From CAYHWE01 sp964360445 (GTDB lineage: Bacteria; Patescibacteriota; Patescibacteriia; Patescibacteriales; JAKAJF01), in the NCBI GenBank assembly GCA_964360445.1, contig CAYHWE010000016.1, positions 1 to 21,616 on the forward strand: a DNA stretch of 21,616 bases, written 5' to 3'. Position 1 is the stretch's first letter, and each line of letters opens with the position of its first letter. A model generated the notes under the pieces. That model did not search any database, was not told where the DNA came from, and saw nothing but the letters and a program-made list of their open reading frames with translations. A program made the translations under genes and the position numbers. Positions 14,042-21,239 of the stretch are shown here, one piece after another.

Positions 14042-15823
14042 ATGAACAACATACGAAATTTCTGCATCATCGCGCATATTGATCACGGTAAGTCGACATT
14101 GGCTGACCGTATGCTTGAAGTTACCGGAACGATCGAGAAGAGAAAGATGACTAACCAGGTTTTGGATAGGATGGATTTGGAAAGGGAAAGAGGCATTACC
14201 ATCAAGCTGCAACCGGTAACGATGGACTATAATGGTTATAAATTGAATCTGATCGATACTCCGGGCCATGTTGATTTCTCATACGAAGTTTCTCGCAGTT
14301 TGGCTGCTGTTGAGTGCGCTATCTTGCTCGTTGACGCTTCTCAGGGGATCCAGGCGCAGACTTTGGCGAACCTCTATTTGGCGATGGAGCAGGATTTAGT
14401 AATCATTCCTGTTGCCAATAAAGTCGATTTGCCGGCTGCCGACCTGCCTAAGGCAAAAGCGGAAATCGTCAAACTTTTGGGTTGCGGAGAAAATGAAATC
14501 ATCGGCGCTTCCGGAAAAACCGGTTTGGGCGTTAAAGATATTTTAGATGCTGTGATCGAACGGGTGCCGGCGCCAAAGGGCGAGAGCGCGAAACCTTTGC
14601 GCGCTTTGATTTTTGATTCTAATTATGATGAATATAGAGGCGTGGTCGCGTATATCAGGGTCATTGATGGCGAGGTAAAAAAGGGAGACAAGATTTATTT
14701 CATGGCGACAGAGGCAAAAACAGAAGCGTTGGATGTCGGTATTTTCAAGCCTGATTATACTTCAACCGGCGCCCTAAAGACCGGTGAAATCGGATATATC
14801 GTTACGGGCTTCAAGGAGGTCAGCGAATGCAGGGTCGGCGATACGGTCACTCTCGGCAAGAATGAAACGGGCGTAGAGCCGTTAAAAGGATACAGCGAAG
14901 TCAAGCCGATGGTTTTTGCCGGCATATTCCCGAAAGAAGGAAATGAATTTGAATCGTTGCGAGAAGCGATCAGCAAACTTAAATTGAATGATGCCGCTTT
15001 GGTGTATGAACCGGAGCAGTCGCAGGCTTTAGGTTTCGGTTTCAGATGCGGATTTTTAGGCCTTCTCCATTTGGAGATTTTCCAGGAAAGATTGAGGCGG
15101 GAATATGATTTGGACTTGATCGTTACGATCCCGAGCGTGGCTTACAAAGTTTACAGGCATGATGGATCAGAGGAAATCGTGCGTACGCCGCAGAGATTGC
15201 CTGACCAGAATGAAATCAGCAAGATCGAAGAGCCGTGGGTTACCCTGGACATCATTACGCCGAAAGAATATATCGGCGGGGTCATGAATCTGACCCAGGA
15301 GAAAAGAGGCATTTACAGGAATACTGAATATCTGGACGAAACCAGGGCGGTGCTGCATTACAATATCCCGATGGCTGCGATTTTGACTGATTATTATGAT
15401 AAGATAAAGAGCGTTACATCCGGTTATGCTTCGATCAATTATGAATATTGCGATTATCGCGAAGCGGATGTGGTCAGGATGGATATCTTGGTTGCGGAAG
15501 ATGCGATCGAGGCTTTGGCTGTCATCGTTTACAAGGATGACGCGCATAGGCGCGGGAAGGAAATCGTTGAGGTCTTGAAGGATACATTGCCGCAGCAGAT
15601 GTTCGTGATAAAATTGCAGGCGGCAATCGGCGGAAAGATCATTGCGGCGGAAAGGATTTCGGCGATGAAAAAAGATGTTACCGCAAAATTATACGGAGGC
15701 GATGTTACAAGAAAAAGGAAATTATTAGAGAAACAGAAAAAGGGCAAGAAGAAGATGATGGCGGCGGGAAAAGGAAGCGTTGAAATCCCGAGCGATACTT
15801 TTGTTAAGATCTTGAAAAAATAA
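14042..15823 (+). CDS. lepA: Elongation factor 4 (back-translocating GTPase LepA)
   Basis: LepA is a ribosome-bound GTPase that affects elongation and 30S assembly. The G-domain motifs are G1 AHIDHGKST (11-19), G2 in ERERGITIK (48-55), G3 DTPGH (72-76) and G4 NKVD (126-129). Domains II, III and V follow, then the LepA-specific C-terminal domain with GGDVTRKRKLLEKQKKGKKKM, the basic tail that reaches the peptidyl-transferase centre. The 593-aa length matches the family (E. coli about 599). ATG 14042 has no SD; the upstream region is loaded with repeats and a truncated copy of its own first 15 codons. It is followed by an inverted repeat and a 32-aa membrane peptide gene. Confidence 0.97.
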   Translation: MNNIRNFCIIAHIDHGKSTLADRMLEVTGTIEKRKMTNQVLDRMDLERERGITIKLQPVTMDYNGYKLNLIDTPGHVDFSYEVSRSLAAVECAILLVDASQGIQAQTLANLYLAMEQDLVIIPVANKVDLPAADLPKAKAEIVKLLGCGENEIIGASGKTGLGVKDILDAVIERVPAPKGESAKPLRALIFDSNYDEYRGVVAYIRVIDGEVKKGDKIYFMATEAKTEALDVGIFKPDYTSTGALKTGEIGYIVTGFKEVSECRVGDTVTLGKNETGVEPLKGYSEVKPMVFAGIFPKEGNEFESLREAISKLKLNDAALVYEPEQSQALGFGFRCGFLGLLHLEIFQERLRREYDLDLIVTIPSVAYKVYRHDGSEEIVRTPQRLPDQNEISKIEEPWVTLDIITPKEYIGGVMNLTQEKRGIYRNTEYLDETRAVLHYNIPMAAILTDYYDKIKSVTSGYASINYEYCDYREADVVRMDILVAEDAIEALAVIVYKDDAHRRGKEIVEVLKDTLPQQMFVIKLQAAIGGKIIAAERISAMKKDVTAKLYGGDVTRKRKLLEKQKKGKKKMMAAGKGSVEIPSDTFVKILKK

Positions 15824-15828
15824 CATAA

Positions 15829-15884
15829 TTCGAATGCCTCAAATCTTTATTCAAATTCCTCAAATAATATTCGAGGCATTTGAA
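15829..15884. repeat. Inverted repeat after lepA
   Basis: TTCGAATGCCTC (15829-15840) pairs with GAGGCATTTGAA (15873-15884), 12 bp with one G-T wobble, around an AT-rich 32-nt loop that repeats CCTCAAAT-like words. There is no T-run, so termination is doubtful. Confidence 0.65.
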
Positions 15885-15915
15885 TGTAATTTGTGGATTC
15901 GTATTATTATTTATT

Positions 15916-16014
15916 ATGAAAAAAAGAGATGTTGTAAAAACAATCTGGATCGTGATCAGCGTCCTTGTTATCTTAAGCATGGTTCTCTGGACGATCGGAG
16001 TGGCTTTCATATAA
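15916..16014 (+). CDS. 32-aa single-pass membrane peptide
   Basis: ATG 15916 to TAA 16014 encodes a basic N-terminus (MKKRDVVK) followed by one hydrophobic helix (TIWIVISVLVILSMVLWTIG, about residues 9-28) and no tail. Composition, the positive-inside charge and the Trp residues at both ends of the helix argue for a real membrane peptide, not a chance frame. No SD. It lies 92 nt after lepA in the same direction, and its stop abuts the terminator of the convergent zinc-ribbon gene. Function unknown; such miniature membrane proteins often bind larger membrane complexes, but that is only a general expectation. Confidence 0.6.
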   Translation: MKKRDVVKTIWIVISVLVILSMVLWTIGVAFI

Positions 16015-16048
16015 AAAAGACCCTGCCTCGTGTTTTTACGAGACAGGG
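16013..16048 (-). terminator. Rho-independent terminator of the 82-aa zinc-ribbon gene
   Basis: Read on the - strand: CCCTGTCTCGT, loop AAAAAC, ACGAGGCAGGG (11 bp with one T-G wobble), then TCTTTTTT. It lies 20 nt downstream of that gene's stop. No T-run follows on the + strand. Confidence 0.88.
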
Positions 16049-16068
16049 CGTATGGCGCTTGCTGGCCG

Positions 16069-16317
16069 TCAATGCAGGACTTCCGTGGAGAATATGTCGT
16101 TGGGTTCGTCGGGGCGAAAGCCGTATAGGTTGCGCATCGCTCCGGTTGCGACTTTTTTCAGCACGACATCGCTGCACCTGAATGCCCGCCGCGGCATTTC
16201 ATGAACCTTTGTCTGGACGGGGATTTCCGTTTTTGCCGGCATCCTGCCGCACTCGGGGCATGGCCCCGCGTTTGGTCCTTCATATCCGCATGCACCACAG
16301 GGAATGTATCCTCTCAT
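16069..16317 (-). CDS. Zinc-ribbon protein, 82 aa, unknown function
   Basis: The N-terminus has two knuckles, C7-G-A-C10 and C20-P-E-C23, a rubredoxin/zinc-ribbon-type site. Residues 30-82 contain MPRRAFRCSDVVLKKVATGAMRNLYGF, a basic stretch, with an isolated C48. It is probably cytoplasmic and could bind nucleic acid or protein. It is a complete independent unit: TTGACA promoter at 16373-16345, GGAGGT SD before ATG 16317, and a strong terminator at 16048-16013. Its codons use CCC, CGG, GGG and GTC often, and G+C seems higher (roughly half or more) than in flanking genes, so it may have been acquired or be under different expression selection. It converges on the 32-aa peptide gene and diverges from recJ. 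Confidence 0.8.
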   Translation of the reverse strand: MRGYIPCGACGYEGPNAGPCPECGRMPAKTEIPVQTKVHEMPRRAFRCSDVVLKKVATGAMRNLYGFRPDEPNDIFSTEVLH

Positions 16318-16344
16318 AAGACACCTCCATTGTTAGTTGCTTTT

Positions 16345-16373
16345 ATTTAACTATAAAAAATAGATTTTGTCAA
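16345..16373 (-). promoter_or_regulatory. Consensus-like sigma70 promoter of the zinc-ribbon gene
   Basis: On the - strand a perfect TTGACA (16373-16368), a 17-nt spacer and TTAAAT (16350-16345). The predicted leader is about 20 nt and carries GGAGGT ahead of ATG 16317. It is one of the two best promoters in the window. Confidence 0.75.
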
Positions 16374-16378
16374 TTTTT

Positions 16379-18127
16379 ATGCAAAACAAAAGTATCCAAA
16401 CGACAAGAATATGGCGGGTGATGCCTGGATATGATAATGATTTCGTTTTGAAAAATCCTGAATACAGCGCGATTGTCCTGCAATTATTATATAATCGCGG
16501 ACTCAAAGAAAAGGGAGAAATTGAGGAATTCTTGAATCCGGAATACGCGAAAACACACGATCCATTCCTGTTCAAAGATATGGAGGCCGCGGTAAACCTG
16601 ATAATACGGCACGCCAAAGAAAAGAATAAAATTGTTATTTACGGAGATTATGATGCTGACGGTGTTACCTCTTCGGCCGTTTTGGTTGATGTTTTCAGGA
16701 CTTTGAGGGCGGATGTCGATGCGTATATTCCGGACAGGGTCAGCGAGGGATACAGCCTGAACAGGGGGGCGATAGATGAAATCGCCGGGACGGGAGCGAA
16801 ACTGATCATAACCGTTGACTGCGGGGTAAGGAACAAGGAGGAGGTCGCCCATGCTAAAAGCCTGGGCATGGACATCATTATCACCGACCACCATATCGCT
16901 CCGGAGAATGAGGATGACTATCCGGATTGTCTCATAATAAATCCGATCGTAAAAGATGAAAACTATCCTTTCAGATATCTATCCGGAGTCGGCGTCGCGT
17001 TCAAATTAGCTAAAGCGCTGATCAGCAGATCAAAATTATCCGATGATGATAAGGTCAGGCTGGAAGAGTCTGTGTTGGATCTTGTCGCTGTCGGCACCGT
17101 AGCCGATTGCGTCAATACTTTCGGTGAAAATAGAATCCTGATCAAGAAGGGCTTGGAAGTCCTGAATCTGAAAAAGAGGATCGGCCTGGACGAGTTGATC
17201 AAGGTGGCGCAGGTCAATGGCGGCAAGTTATTGGATACCTGGAATATAAGTTTTCAGATCGCGCCCCGCCTTAATGCCGCCGGAAGGATGGCTCACGCCA
17301 ATACCGCGTTTGAATTGTTGGTTGCAAAAAACAGGGAGGAAGCGGAAGGTATCGCTAAAAACCTGAATGAAAAGAATGTCGAGAGACAGGTGATTACGGA
17401 GGAGATAGTAAAGCAGGTCGAAGAACAGATAAAAGAAGATGATAAAATAATCATCGGCATATGTCCAGAGGAGAGAGGGGAAGAATTCTGGGAAGAAGGG
17501 GTTGTCGGATTGGTTGCCGGAAAAATTACGGAAAAATATTATAAACCGACCTTGGTCATAACCAGGTGTGAAAGCGGACTGAAAGGGTCGGGCAGAAGCA
17601 TTGAAGAATTGAATATAATAAAAACGATAGAGGAGTGCGGAGAGTTCCTGTCGAAGTTCGGAGGACATCCAGCTGCCTGCGGATTCAGCCTTGATTCCGC
17701 GAATTTTGATAATTTCGCGGATAAGATCAGGGAAGTGGCGAGCAAAAAACTGGCAGGAGCGGATTTGAGGCCGAAATTGAAAATCGAGGCCGAGTTGGGA
17801 TTGGAAGAAATAAGCGAGGCGCTGATAGGCGATATTGAAAAATTCGGCCCTTTCGGCCAGGGTAATGACCGGCCTAAATTCATCAGCCGGAATGTCATGG
17901 TCATGGACAAAATGAATATGGGCGTCCTCGGGCAGCACATAAAATTAAGGCTGAAGAATGACAGATCCGGCATAATCAACGCGATCGGATTCGGGCAAAG
18001 CCAGCACTGGAATGATTTGGCTATCGGTGATAGGATTGATATCGTATACAATCTTGACTTGAATGAGTTTAACGGGAGGAGAGAAGCGCAGATGAGGATA
18101 GTTGATATTATGAAATGTAAAATTTAA
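16379..18127 (+). CDS. recJ: Single-stranded-DNA-specific exonuclease RecJ
   Basis: RecJ degrades single-stranded DNA 5'-3' in recombination and mismatch/base-excision repair. From ATG 16379, DHH-family motifs are DYDADG (90-95), VDCGV (146-150), the namesake DHH in TDHHIAP (169-175), and LSGVGVAFKLA. The DHHA1 domain follows with GRMAHANTAFELL and GSGRSIEELN, then the FGGHPAACGFS motif and an OB-fold C-terminus with FGPFGQGNDRPKF. The 582-aa length is typical. TTG 16367 is in frame upstream but overlaps the opposing promoter; ATG is preferred. No SD. The stop (TAA 18125-18127) and last three codons (TGT AAA ATT) are supplied by an AT-rich repeat. Confidence 0.95.
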   Translation: MQNKSIQTTRIWRVMPGYDNDFVLKNPEYSAIVLQLLYNRGLKEKGEIEEFLNPEYAKTHDPFLFKDMEAAVNLIIRHAKEKNKIVIYGDYDADGVTSSAVLVDVFRTLRADVDAYIPDRVSEGYSLNRGAIDEIAGTGAKLIITVDCGVRNKEEVAHAKSLGMDIIITDHHIAPENEDDYPDCLIINPIVKDENYPFRYLSGVGVAFKLAKALISRSKLSDDDKVRLEESVLDLVAVGTVADCVNTFGENRILIKKGLEVLNLKKRIGLDELIKVAQVNGGKLLDTWNISFQIAPRLNAAGRMAHANTAFELLVAKNREEAEGIAKNLNEKNVERQVITEEIVKQVEEQIKEDDKIIIGICPEERGEEFWEEGVVGLVAGKITEKYYKPTLVITRCESGLKGSGRSIEELNIIKTIEECGEFLSKFGGHPAACGFSLDSANFDNFADKIREVASKKLAGADLRPKLKIEAELGLEEISEALIGDIEKFGPFGQGNDRPKFISRNVMVMDKMNMGVLGQHIKLRLKNDRSGIINAIGFGQSQHWNDLAIGDRIDIVYNLDLNEFNGRREAQMRIVDIMKCKI

Positions 18128-18148
18128 ATATCAAAATGCAAAATTACA
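18116..18148 (+). repeat. AT-rich dispersed repeat copy overlapping the recJ stop
   Basis: A 33-nt copy, one base different from 6761-6793. Its first 12 bases encode Cys-Lys-Ile-stop of RecJ, so the gene ends inside it. It is followed by AATGCAAAATTTTAAAAT and then the palindrome at 18170. Confidence 0.82.
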
Positions 18149-18169
18149 ATGCAAAATTTTAAAATATAT

Positions 18170-18251
18170 TGTCATTTCGAATGAGCGAGAGCGAGTGAGA
18201 AATCTCGGTAAGCGCGTTGCATGAGATCTCTCGCGTCCGCTCGAGATGACA
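18170..18251. repeat. 82-bp imperfect palindrome (TGTCATTTCGA ... TCGAGATGACA)
   Basis: The ends TGTCATTTCGA (18170-18180) and TCGAGATGACA (18241-18251) are inverted repeats with one mismatch. Inside, GAGCGAGAGCGAG...GAAATCTC faces GAGATCTCTCGCG...GCTC around the loop GGTAAGCGCGTTGCAT. It has the form of a common bacterial palindromic repeat class (TGTCATTTCGAG... types). It lies in the 153-nt gap between recJ and the RNase H gene and sits next to the AT-rich repeat, as at 5848. Confidence 0.8.
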
Positions 18252-18280
18252 GTAGACTTTTTAAATTTTAATTTATTCTT

Positions 18281-18715
18281 ATGTCTAAAAAACTTATAAT
18301 ATATACCGACGGCGGCGCGCGTAATAATCCGGGTCCGGCCGGAATCGGGGCGGTGTTGATGGATGAAGATAAAAATATCGTTGCTGAAATCAGCTATTAT
18401 ATCGGTTTAGGCACAAATAATCAGGCGGAATATAAAGCGCTTTTAGCGGCGATAAGAAAAGCCCAAGAACTGAAAGCGGAAGAAATCGAGTTTTATCTGG
18501 ATAGCGAATTGGTCGTGAAGCAAATGAATAGGGAATATAGGGTCAAGGATAAGGAATTGGCGCAAATATTTTTAAAAATATATAATATCTCATTGGGTTT
18601 TAAGAAAATTTCATTTACCCATATCCCGAGAGAATCAAATAAAGAAGCTGATAAATTGGTCAACCTGGCAATCGACAAAGGAATTGAAACGGGAAAAATA
18701 ACTTTTACCGAATAA
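18281..18715 (+). CDS. rnhA: Ribonuclease HI family protein
   Basis: RNase HI cleaves RNA in RNA-DNA hybrids. The DEDD metal-binding residues are D10 (YTDGGARNNPGPAG), E50 (NNQAEYKAL), D74 (FYLDSELVV) and D124 (NKEADKLVN). The protein is 144 aa, has no N-terminal hybrid-binding domain, and resembles the compact RNase HI variants (YpdQ-like/reverse-transcriptase-type) more than E. coli RnhA because the basic protrusion is short. ATG 18281 lacks an SD and follows the repeat-filled gap. The gene ends at a very strong bidirectional terminator shared with the convergent surface-protein gene. Confidence 0.93.
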   Translation: MSKKLIIYTDGGARNNPGPAGIGAVLMDEDKNIVAEISYYIGLGTNNQAEYKALLAAIRKAQELKAEEIEFYLDSELVVKQMNREYRVKDKELAQIFLKIYNISLGFKKISFTHIPRESNKEADKLVNLAIDKGIETGKITFTE

Positions 18716-18718
18716 GAC

Positions 18719-18751
18719 AATAAAAGCCCCGCCGTCGGCGGGGCTTTTATT
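18719..18751. terminator. Bidirectional rho-independent terminator
   Basis: AATAAAAGCCCCGCC (18719-18733), loop GTC, GGCGGGGCTTTTATT (18737-18751) is a perfect 15-bp stem with A-run and T-run on either side, serving the RNase H gene and the convergent surface-protein gene. Confidence 0.93.
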
Positions 18752-18760
18752 ATCCTGTAT

Positions 18761-21100
18761 TTATTTGCTGTATTCAAGCGCTCCTCTGTCCCAGTTTCCG
18801 TCAGCGCCTCTTGTCTTGCCGTTCATATCCTGATTATAAGGGCTGCTCAGAGAGATTCCCGGATCTGTCTGTCCGGCAAGGGTAAAGTTGCTTATGCTTG
18901 AGAATGTAGTTACGCTGCCGACCTGTTTATGGCTTTCTGAAATTTTACTTTCATTGGAGTTGATGAGCAGGTTGTAATCGTGGACCACATTGGCGCCGAA
19001 GATTGTCGTCGGACTGTTATACCATATATTGTTGTAGGCTTTTACGTTGGTGATGCTTGAGTACATCGGGAAAATCCTGCCGGATCCTCCGCCGGTAAGA
19101 TTGAAGAATGAGTTGTTGAAGATATTTATGTTCTTCGCGTAATAATCCGACCATGTTCCTATCACACCGTTGCTTGCGGCCGAACCAAGGTCGCTTGCCC
19201 AGCGGAAAACATTGCCGTAAATATCCCAATTACTTGAATCGCCGATCATGATGCCGCCCGTGCTGACGAAATCCTGGACGATATTATTCCTGAAGATGAC
19301 ATTATTAGTCGTTCGCGAAGACCAAACTTCGGAATGCTGCGTCGAAGAAGAATTTACGCCGCTTCTTTCCAGTTGGGAATTTTCAACCAATATATCGGAT
19401 ACATTGATGGTGTAGAAAATGACCCGGCTTGGATGATGCATATAAGAATTCTGGAATTTCCAATTGCTTCCGCCGTTGACTCCGTAAATGACGTCTTGGC
19501 CGGAGCAGGAACTGCAGGAGGCGAAAGCCATTTCCGTGTGTTTGAACGTAAGATTGGAAACATTATTCGGGATGCTGATTATTTTCATTTTGCTGGAGCT
19601 TCCCGTGTGCTGAATCTTTATGCCGTGTCCGCTTGTCCATTGGCCCGGTCCGCCGCCTGTCTGCCCGTCAATTTCATAGTTGCCAGCGCTGAAAGTGAGA
19701 GGGGCTGAAAAAATCGCTGTTCCGTCGCCGAATGAGCTTTGCCAGCCGGTGCTTGTGCCGTGGTTGGCGGCTGTCGCTTTCCTGATGTAGGTCCAGTCAG
19801 TTCCGGCATCATCGAATGTGTAGCTGGAATAACTGCCATTAGCAAGATAATAGGTGGCATTTCTTGTCAGAGCTGAGGGGAGCGACTTGAAAGCGTTTGT
19901 CCAGTCGGACCCGTCATTTTTTCCGGAAGCTGAAGGATTTACGTAATATGAGAATTTGGTCGTTACAGTCGAAGCGCTGCCGCCGATATCGGCGGAACCT
20001 GTACTCGTGCTTGTGTCCGTATTTGTGCTCGTGCTTGTAGTTGTTGTCTGATCTGTCTGGGTTGCGCTTGAAGCAGCGCTGGCGATTTCATCAGCGCCGA
20101 TATCCCATGGCGAATTCCTTTTTTCACCGTCTATGTCATCAGAAAAAGACATATTGGTATCGGCGGACAAGTCGGTTCCTTTGTCTTTCGCGCCTGAGTC
20201 GGCGCTGGTTAAATGCAAATCTCTGGCTGTTGAATCTGTGAAATTGAACACTTGGCTGAATTTATTTCCTGTAGCGCCTGGAAGGCCGGAAGCGGATTGG
20301 CTGAGATTGGTGGCTGAATAGATGACATTCAGGGCTCCGGAACCGTAGCTTTGCAGATCTTTCTTGTTGCCGCTGAAAAGGGAATTTTTGATATTGGTTG
20401 ATCCGGCGCTTAAATATACGGCGGAAGAATTATTGGCAAAAGTGTTGTTGTAAAACGATCCGTTGGAACCTGTGAAACGTAATCCTTCCGTAGAATCGTA
20501 AACATAAGAATTCCTCACTTTCACGTTCTTGCCGGAAAGATAAAGAGCTGTCCCTCCATTTTTAAAGATAGAATTGGAAATTTCAACATTATCCTGATAG
20601 GAAAGAATATTTTGCGAAGGTGATTTTTTCCCGTCTATCTGGATCCCATCGATCTTCGTATAAGGCTCGATGTTTTTTATCGCTCGGCCCGCGTAAGCCA
20701 GACGATATCTGTTTTCGTTCCATTTGCCGTTATGTCTTGCCTCCGGAGCCGTGTAAATTTTTATGTAATTGTTCGCTCCCGTGTTCCAGCCGTCTATTAC
20801 GACCGGAGTGGCATCGGGGTTGGTCCATGCTCCGTCTATTTTTGCTACCGCTATCTTACTGGCGCAAACAAGATCTCCTTTCGTGCAGGCGCCGAAATTT
20901 ATTCCGCCGTAATTCGCTTCCCATGAGGAGAGTGAATTATAGCAGTTTGAATAGCCGGAACAGCTTTGTCTTATCAAAGAAACAGTTTCTGTCGCGGCAT
21001 CGGCGTTTTTAGGATTGCTGATCATCTGAAACGAAGAGGCAGTAATGGCAAAAATAACTAAGATTAGGGGATATAACCCTTTAAATTTGTTTTTTTCCAT
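18761..21100 (-). CDS. Secreted protein with two right-handed parallel beta-helix modules
   Basis: 779 aa. Residues 1-36 are a signal peptide: basic MEKNKFKG, hydrophobic LYPLILVIFAITASS, likely cut after NADA. Module 1 (about 40-338) has four cysteines at 47, 53, 72 and 79, then repeating Asn-rich strands such as VEISNSIFKNGGTALYLSG and SFYNNTFANN, typical of pectate-lyase-like beta-helices, and closes with SPWDIGADE. A Ser/Thr-rich linker (about 347-370) leads to module 2 (about 384-779), with YYVNPSASGKNDGSDW at its start, NVIFRNNIVQDF-type coils, and closing NWDRGALEYSK. Such proteins usually bind or cleave polysaccharides or act as adhesins; no catalytic residues can be assigned. No sortase motif or membrane anchor is visible. 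An extended -10 lies upstream, with no SD. It is monocistronic. Confidence 0.88.
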   Translation of the reverse strand: MEKNKFKGLYPLILVIFAITASSFQMISNPKNADAATETVSLIRQSCSGYSNCYNSLSSWEANYGGINFGACTKGDLVCASKIAVAKIDGAWTNPDATPVVIDGWNTGANNYIKIYTAPEARHNGKWNENRYRLAYAGRAIKNIEPYTKIDGIQIDGKKSPSQNILSYQDNVEISNSIFKNGGTALYLSGKNVKVRNSYVYDSTEGLRFTGSNGSFYNNTFANNSSAVYLSAGSTNIKNSLFSGNKKDLQSYGSGALNVIYSATNLSQSASGLPGATGNKFSQVFNFTDSTARDLHLTSADSGAKDKGTDLSADTNMSFSDDIDGEKRNSPWDIGADEIASAASSATQTDQTTTTSTSTNTDTSTSTGSADIGGSASTVTTKFSYYVNPSASGKNDGSDWTNAFKSLPSALTRNATYYLANGSYSSYTFDDAGTDWTYIRKATAANHGTSTGWQSSFGDGTAIFSAPLTFSAGNYEIDGQTGGGPGQWTSGHGIKIQHTGSSSKMKIISIPNNVSNLTFKHTEMAFASCSSCSGQDVIYGVNGGSNWKFQNSYMHHPSRVIFYTINVSDILVENSQLERSGVNSSSTQHSEVWSSRTTNNVIFRNNIVQDFVSTGGIMIGDSSNWDIYGNVFRWASDLGSAASNGVIGTWSDYYAKNINIFNNSFFNLTGGGSGRIFPMYSSITNVKAYNNIWYNSPTTIFGANVVHDYNLLINSNESKISESHKQVGSVTTFSSISNFTLAGQTDPGISLSSPYNQDMNGKTRGADGNWDRGALEYSK

Positions 21101-21133
21101 AAATTTTGTTAAAAGTTATTGAATAAGTATCCC

Positions 21134-21142
21134 ATTATAGCA
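21134..21142 (-). promoter_or_regulatory. Extended -10 promoter of the surface-protein gene
   Basis: On the - strand TGCTATAAT (21142-21134) is a perfect extended -10. The -35 region is poor. Predicted leader about 27 nt before ATG 21100. Confidence 0.6.
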
Positions 21143-21176
21143 CATCCAATAGAAGCGCAATACCTATTTATTTTTT

Positions 21177-21205
21177 TTGACATTTTAAGCTATTAGTGTT
21201 AGTAT
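21177..21205 (+). promoter_or_regulatory. Promoter of the RNase P RNA gene
   Basis: A perfect TTGACA (21177-21182), a 17-nt spacer and TAGTAT (21200-21205) precede rnpB. A second candidate -10, TATAAA (21233-21238), lies closer to the expected RNA 5' end but has no -35. Confidence 0.6.
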
Positions 21206-21239
21206 AAAGATATATTAAAAATGATTGAATATTATAAAA

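Noticed and set aside
15834..16181. A 115-codon + strand frame covering the 32-aa peptide gene and part of the zinc-ribbon gene.
   Set aside because: It runs through an inverted repeat, a terminator and the opposite-strand zinc-ribbon gene, which has much better start, promoter and motif evidence.
18154..18271. AAATTTTAA on both sides of the 82-bp palindrome as a target-site duplication.
   Set aside because: Only nine low-complexity A/T bases and set back unequally from the palindrome ends; likely chance in AT-rich DNA.
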